NCBI GenBank assembly: GCA_000711775.1
Contig: ARYC01000825.1
Location: forward strand, 35,070-99,069
DNA length: 64,000 nt
Source: Oxytricha trifallax
Taxonomy: Eukaryota > Ciliophora > Spirotrichea > Sporadotrichida > Oxytrichidae
Reading direction: 5' to 3'
This document shows positions 59,016 to 64,000 of this stretch, one piece after another; position 1 is the first letter of the stretch, and every line of letters starts with the position of its first letter. Below the pieces are notes generated by a model, which saw only the letters and a program-made list of their open reading frames with translations, made no database searches and was not told the origin of the DNA. The translations under genes and the position numbers were made by a program.

Positions 59016-59422
59016 GTAGGAATACATTTGAATATGGAAAAATTAAAACTAAATAAATAACAATTATAATTCGTAGAAGTTAATTTGCTGGAAATCTATA
59101 CAAATGATATTTTTTCGAAAGAGAATTATAAATTTACTTTAACGCTACTATTCGCTGTCTCCTATCTCATCGTTTTAGCAAAATAACTCATTTTTAATTT
59201 TGGCATAATTTTAATTCAAAAAATCACTTAACATTAAATTAAAAAAATTGAGTTTTCTCTCTCTAGATGAGATAGAGAGGTACCGCCAATAGTAACGTCA
59301 AGCTAATTCTAAATTCTGTATCGAACTTGTATCACATTGTTTAGGTTTCCAGAAAGTTAACTGCCATAAATTTGAACAATTATTAATTTAAATTAATTTT
59401 TCAAATTAAAACGTATTCCTAC
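59016..59422. mobile_element. Foldback element, diverged relative of 747-1164
   Basis: The ends gtaggaatacatttga and its inverse acgtattcctac, and internal parts (aattcgtagaagttaatttg; inverted agaaagttaactgcc) match the element at 747-1164 in order. Arms are much less alike here, so this is an older copy. ATT/AAT outside the tips extends the inverted repeat. No ORF. Confidence 0.75.
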
Positions 59423-59561
59423 AATAATATGCTTTAGATCTACACGATACTCGATAACAAAAAGAAATGATTTGAAAATCTTGAAATCAAAATAACATAA
59501 TTTAGAGTTTATCAGGGAAAATATATGAGGTTCAAATAACTGACAAAAAGGGATACTTTTT

Positions 59562-59834
59562 ATGGGGATGACTCTCCTAGTGGAAAAATCAGATTATGTC
59601 GATGAATAATACCTTATGATAGATGAGCAACTGTCTGTCTTAGAAGATAACAAATAGGAGATAAATTAGCTTAAAAATCCACTAATCTGCGAATAATTTG
59701 TCAGGGAATAAAGAATAGCCAGGCTTAGTTCCTTCCACAAGCCTCTTCTATATAAAATGAAAGATAGGGAAAGCTAGAAAAGACATATGAAACTAAAACA
59801 TAAATAAGGAGTTGCTCAGAGACCTCAAACATGA
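59562..59834 (+). other. Small ORF with a basic, finger-like C-terminus
   Basis: ATG to TGA, 90 codons: MGMTLLVEKSDYVDEQYLMI, then EQLSVLEDNKQEINQLK and ICEQFVREQRIARLSSFHKP, ending RESQKRHMKLKHKQGVAQ. RHMKLKH resembles the second half of a C2H2 finger, but no CxxC precedes it. The acidic-then-basic layout looks coding. Unassigned. Confidence 0.35.
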
Positions 59835-60703
59835 GGGATCATCTTGATTGTTATCATATTATGAATAATATATAATTATTAACGAAAAGATGTATCAATT
59901 AAAAATATTAATCATTTAAATTATTAATTTTTTTATGAAACTACTTTTATAAGTTAGAAATTTTGAAAGTACTAGTTTAAAGAATATACGAACAGCAAAA
60001 TGCAATCTATTAAATTTGTTTTAAAAATTTTTATTCGGGAAATTTTCCAAGAAGTTAATCCTTCAATATTTTTTAATATAACTAGTAAAATGTAGGGAAA
60101 AAAAATAATTTAAACTTAATAGAAATATAAATATAAACGAATGAATATTTAATTGTCGAATTCATATTCAGCTCAAGCTTAGTAACTGCTAACACAATTC
60201 TCTCTTTCTTAACTTTGATCACTCACTTTATTTGTTTCTTATATTGACTTCCCTTCTTGCTCATAATTTCACCTGATCATAGTAGATCATATTTGAATCC
60301 TTACATTTACGTTATTTATTTAGTTTTAATTCATCCTCTCTCCTCTTGTCCATCATTGTAAAAAGCCTTCTGGTTTGATAAGTTTCTCATTTAATTCATT
60401 AAATTTGCTGGTATCACTGCCTTTTTTATTTCTTAAGATCAGATTTTCCCGTTTAACTATTATTACAGTCTAAGCTGGTGAGTTCTGAGCACATCTTTCC
60501 TAACTATTAAGTAATATTATTAGAAAATATTTATTTTATCATTATACGTTCTCTTTACAGAGAATATTGTATGAAAATATATTTGTTGAGTAATTTAAAT
60601 TGATTAAAACCCCATAGAAATATGCAAAAAATAAAATGACAAAAAGGTGACAAAAGGTAGCATTGGATGCGAATCAGTGTAAATTTAATGTTAGTATTTT
60701 ACC
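59835..60703. other. AT-rich DNA, nothing recognised
   Basis: No supported gene or repeat. Confidence 0.5.
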
Positions 60704-61065
60704 TCATTCACATTTTTTTGTGTATTGCTGTATGTTTTTAGCAGTTAATTTATGTGCTTTTGATTTTTGTATATTCTTTGACTTCTCCTTGAGCTTAGCT
60801 GCAATATCTTTTTTCTTTTGTATTGACTTATCAGTTTAGTCATACAATCTCTTCTTTGTCATGTAAATTTTTCCGAGCTTCTCCTCTGCTTCCTGGAATT
60901 CCTTCATTGCTAATCTCTCCAATGTATTCATACTCTCTGATCTATCACTTTGCAGTCTACCTCCAATGCATCTGTCATCTAAGTGTTATCCTATGAAGCC
61001 ATCTCTGCCATCTCTGCACCTTCCGCAGCCAGTCCTGCATCCTCCTCTGTAGTTGCCATCGTCAT
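60704..61065 (-). pseudogene. Charged coiled-coil protein gene, one frameshift
   Basis: Starts MTMATTEEDAGLAAEGAEMA. After a shift near 60950 it continues as SESMNTLERLAMKEFQEAEE, then KLGKIYMTKKRLYDQTDKSI and KKKDIAAKLKEKSKNIQKSK, ending TAKNIQQYTKKCE and TGA. An Ala/Glu-rich acidic N-terminus and a Lys-rich coiled coil. The part near ATG is very GC-rich and may extend further upstream in another frame. Family not recognised. Confidence 0.45.
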
Positions 61066-61229
61066 CGTCTCTTCTCTCGCGCCTCTCGGGCTCCTTTGGA
61101 CTTACTCATCACATGGAGGCTGGTCTCCACATTGGGCTTCTCGGCATTTTCTTTTTTGTCAAACCAGTAATGCAGGGGAAGTCACGGGAAGATTTTCGAC
61201 TGGGGGGGCAGCCAGGGGCACCACGTGAT

Positions 61230-62185
61230 TCTCCATGTTTTTCTCCCCAGAGATGGGGTCTACGGCTTAGACAACTATGCTGGAGGCCGAGATAAGCAGA
61301 GATCCTTTTGGAGGGACTGCCCTATGAATTTGAGCGAGCGCCATGAGACCTATTACCTTGGATGTTGGTACTATGATGATGATCTCCTAGACAATATACC
61401 TGCAGATCTCTCCAGGCTTCTCACATTCCTATAATGGCCAGTTATCTTCCCCATGTGTGCGGTGGGATGCCTTTGGCGGATTCCCTTTCTGTCCAGAGGA
61501 ATTTAAGAGTATGCTTAAGGATTACCAGGGTGGTCAGGCCAAGGATTCCCACGACGCCCCCTCTTTAGCAGTGCGGTACGCTGACTTCTTTGCTTTTGAA
61601 CATCTCTAAACCACTATTGAGTTGCTTTAATCTTAGTGTACCAGTGTAAGAGAGAGTATCTAAGTGCAAGTAACCATTAGCATGTAATTATCTCAAGGAA
61701 GCAGAGAAGACAAGACTTTTTATCATTATTACTCTTTCAGACATTGCGTAATGCTAAAGGCCTTTGCTCAAATGGCGTAGCACAACATGCTCTTCTGATT
61801 CACAATGATCTAAGGACTACATGACTAATGCTTTCCTCATCCTCTCAACTTCCCATAGAGTCACAAGTGTAGGTGTTGTTAGAAACGGTCGCATGATCGT
61901 TGGACTTTACAAAGCCATTAGTGCTCTATGGTACCCATGTGATGTTGATGCTTGCAATGGTGTGAATATTGATGATACTAAGGTTTAAGCCTTCACTTTC
62001 CTCTTCCCTTTGCATCTATGCATGGTGTGCTCCCTGCTGGTAGTACTGGCTCGATGTTGGCACGACTGGAAGTCACTAGAACTGGTCATGTACTTCTTAT
62101 CATCCTGGATTAGATAACTGTCTATGGGAGGTCGCCATTTAGAGCTGTGAGGCTTAATGATCTGAATCAGTATAGCTCATTAATA
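61230..62185 (+). pseudogene. GC-rich gene island, probably one secreted-type protein, several frame breaks
   Basis: Blocks in order: YGLDNYAGGRDKQRSFWRDC and ETYYLGCWYYDDDLLDN; NGQLSSPCVRWDAFGGFPFC and FKSMLKDYQGGQAKDSHDAP; GLCSNGVAQHALLIHNDLRT; FLILSTSHRVTSVGVVRNG, then MIVGLYKAISALWYPCDVDA and CNGVNIDDT. The Cys/Trp/Tyr/Asp pattern is that of an extracellular domain; it faintly recalls YHYH-type proteins, but I cannot confirm this. Frames change at about 61430, 61740 and 61825. It could be an MDS set with assembly indels, or a pseudogene. Confidence 0.45.
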
Positions 62186-62758
62186 TAGCAGGGTTGATTA
62201 GTTTCAGTTAGATTGAGAGTATCTATTTTCAGTATTAATTGTTGGAGTTTAAGTGTAAACATATTCAAATTATTATAAACTTCTATCATTAATTGTGCTA
62301 TTTATTGATTTTTAAAGATTTAATGCTACCTTTTTTACATATTTTTATGGGGTTTTATAATTTAGTTTAAGATGTAATTTAATTGGTCTATACTTTGAAT
62401 AAAATAATTTTATACAAAGTTATATTTATTAAAAGCAATTTCTTTAAGCTGCAATTTATTAACCTTTTTCTAAGCATTACTTCAGAATTTAAATCACTAT
62501 AAAAGTGAATAAGAACCTTAACTACATTTATTTTGATTATATTCGATAGAAAATTATTATATTCTTTAAGAATAATGTCATATTATAATATATTATTTGT
62601 ATATTTATACTTAAACGTTCTTTAATTAAAGAAATTAATCCTGTCTTATTTACAGATTACTAGTCGAATTGAATTTAGATTATAGCATGATTAGGAAACT
62701 CTTTCCTCGCAGTAGCAATTGGTATCTTTTATGAGTAATATCATCATACTACTGGTAT
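62186..62758. other. AT-rich DNA, nothing recognised
   Basis: Short gap ending at the AAT target site (62759-62761) of the next TBE. Confidence 0.5.
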
Positions 62759-62761
62759 AAT

Positions 62762-62841
62762 CAAAACCCCAAAACCCCTTAATGAGGTTTATATGTGCTT
62801 TGATTTGTAGGGAATTTGTTAGGGGTTGGGGTTATTAATAG
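62762..62841. repeat. TBE terminal inverted repeat, left end of element 5
   Basis: The tip and gaggtttatatgtgctttga match the other ends. The inner part (tagggaatttgttaggggtt) has small deletions compared with element 4. Confidence 0.9.
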
Positions 62842-62880
62842 GTTTTAATGTGAAATTTATAGTAAATGTATTTAATTTAA

Positions 62881-64000
62881 TCACTCAAAATGCACTTTTG
62901 GATCATGTGGTAGAGGTCTGAAGTTTATCTTACTTAACCACAACTCTATCTGCTATATTGATATGTCTGATCTTGAGTTTGGTTTTATTATTATTGACTC
63001 TGCCATTTGATTCATCGATTGAGATACTCTTGTTCTGTCAATAAATTGCTTTATTCTTTGTTTAGCATCCTTCTCACACCTTGTAAGTAGTAATCGTTGC
63101 GAGGCATATCGCACTCTATTATTATTGCTACTAAAGCCCACACATCCCACTAAAAATCACCATCTCTCCAGTCTTCTCTTTCTGGATAGTACCCTTGAGT
63201 TCCCATTACAGTTCCAAGCCTTGATACTTCCACTCTTTAGGCTCTATTGAAATCGATTATTGCTACTCTTACTGGTGAGAAGTTTATCATTATATTTTTG
63301 GCTTCAAATCTCTGTGAACAAACTCTAACTTGTGAAACTCTTTTATACCTTATACGGTCTGAGTCGCTATTTATCCAAGTTACTTATGATTCCTTTGATC
63401 TGTTATGAAATCTCTTAGGGTCATTTCATAGCTTGGAAGTCTGAAAGCAACATGATCCTTGGTAAGGAGAACAGCATCTAGCTTGATTAAGAAACTATAC
63501 TCTTTAAACTTTGCTTGAGTGAGTATTTGATACTCATTTGTAAACTCCATCTAATATTTATCATCACTTAAGAGATAGTTGAAGGGATACACCTTGTATC
63601 CGTATTGATGATCATTGATAACTTTAAATAAAAGGAGCCTTCTAATATTAGGTAGCTTTAAAGAAAAGTATCTAGGTCAATTTAGGCAAAAACAGGAATA
63701 TGTTTATATTGAATTTTAATCATTATCTTTGTGATTTCGGATGTTAGTTGGTTGCGTGATTTCCTCACATATTCTGATTCACTAGCTTGTTCAAGCTCTA
63801 CAAGTTTCGAAGATTCTCTTGTTTTTCTTTTGTTCAGTAGCTTCAATTCATCTTCATGCTTTTCAATCTCTAAATCTTTCTTGTGCGCTTTTAAAAGATG
63901 CTTCCTTAAATCTCTTGTATGAGCATACTGCTTATGGCACTCGAAACACTCATACTTTCCGTAGATTTTATCGTGCTTTAAGTATACAGTTGGCTTGGCT
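62881..64000 (-). pseudogene. TBE zinc-finger/kinase ORF, partial, mild damage
   Basis: The finger YECFECHKQYAHTRDLRKHL lies near 63950-63890, followed by a charged linker. The kinase region has FKEYSFLIKLDAVLLTKD near 63490, EFVHRDLKP near 63310 (one A lost just after, shifting the frame), VAIIDFNRAQRVEVSRLG near 63260, GTQGYYPERE near 63195 and WDVWALVAIIIECDMPRND near 63120. It ends HDPKVHFE and TGA at 62881. Least damaged kinase copy in the window; DFG is again DFN. The N-terminus is off-window. Confidence 0.8.

Larger units (their letters stand above)
62762..64000 (-). mobile_element. TBE transposon (element 5), left part, cut by window edge
   Basis: A perfect TBE tip CAAAACCCCAAAACCCC follows AAT (62759-62761). 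The zinc-finger/kinase ORF runs leftwards towards this end, so the element is inverted relative to elements 2-4. The rest is beyond the window. Confidence 0.92.

Noticed and set aside
61000..61300. Plus-strand Ala/Ser-rich ORFs at 60983 and 61053
   Set aside because: Antisense to the better supported minus-strand acidic coiled-coil gene, and they overlap each other in different frames.
62762..62778. C4A4C4 as a true chromosome telomere
   Set aside because: It is a single partial unit at a transposon end, preceded by an ANT target site and followed by the TBE terminal repeat, so it is the known telomere-like tip of TBEs.
1..64000. CRISPR arrays, bacterial operons, ribosome binding sites
   Set aside because: No regularly spaced direct repeats; the code usage, intron-like signals and TBE elements are those of a ciliate nucleus.

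Overview
The window looks like germline (micronuclear) DNA of a spirotrichous, Oxytricha/Stylonychia-type ciliate. The evidence is fourfold. Protein homology runs through TAA and TAG, read as Gln, and stops only at TGA. Four transposons end in C4A4 telomere-like terminal repeats (CAAAACCCCAAAACCCC) with 3-bp ANT target duplications and encode the protein set known from TBE elements of Oxytricha. The background is extremely AT-rich with GC-richer coding islands, as expected of macronuclear-destined segments (MDSs) among germline-limited DNA. Many genes carry small indels. Caution: with only one stop codon, open frames of 100 codons are common by chance here, so ORF length alone is weak evidence.

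Layout. 1-1823: right part of a TBE whose transposase gene is split by a foldback element. 1827-14949: AT-rich DNA with weak gene remnants. 14950-17142: two GC-rich islands, an unrecognised minus-strand gene and a CDPK-like EF-hand gene cut by an AT-rich spacer. 17838-22538: a near-complete element of a second TBE family with an intact transposase (DD34E). 22611-23850: a GC-rich broken gene for an SF3-type helicase. 23850-33116: AT-rich DNA with small inverted-repeat elements and gene remnants. 33117-37552: a decayed TBE with a nested TIR element carrying a MORN-repeat fragment. 38691-39925: a minus-strand gene remnant. 41774-45680: a third long TBE. 48301-50433: a 2.1-kb element with ~260-bp terminal inverted repeats around one broken SF3-helicase gene. 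51980-57565: a large decayed gene with a 0.6-kb foldback inside. 57951-59834: small ORFs around another foldback. 60704-62185: broken gene islands. 62762-end: left part of a fifth TBE.

How the parts work together. In the C4A4-type and the second-family TBEs the order is the same: transposase, a convergent 22-kDa-type ORF, a non-coding spacer, then a C2H2 zinc-finger/protein-kinase ORF (57-kDa type). In Oxytricha such transposases are known to take part in genome rearrangement. The spacer is where extra DNA is found in two of the elements (a MORN fragment; a 0.65-kb GC-rich island).

The most unusual item is the pair of SF3-helicase genes, one of them framed by long inverted repeats. That suggests a little-described transposon type that uses a replication-type helicase gene and carries no visible DDE transposase.
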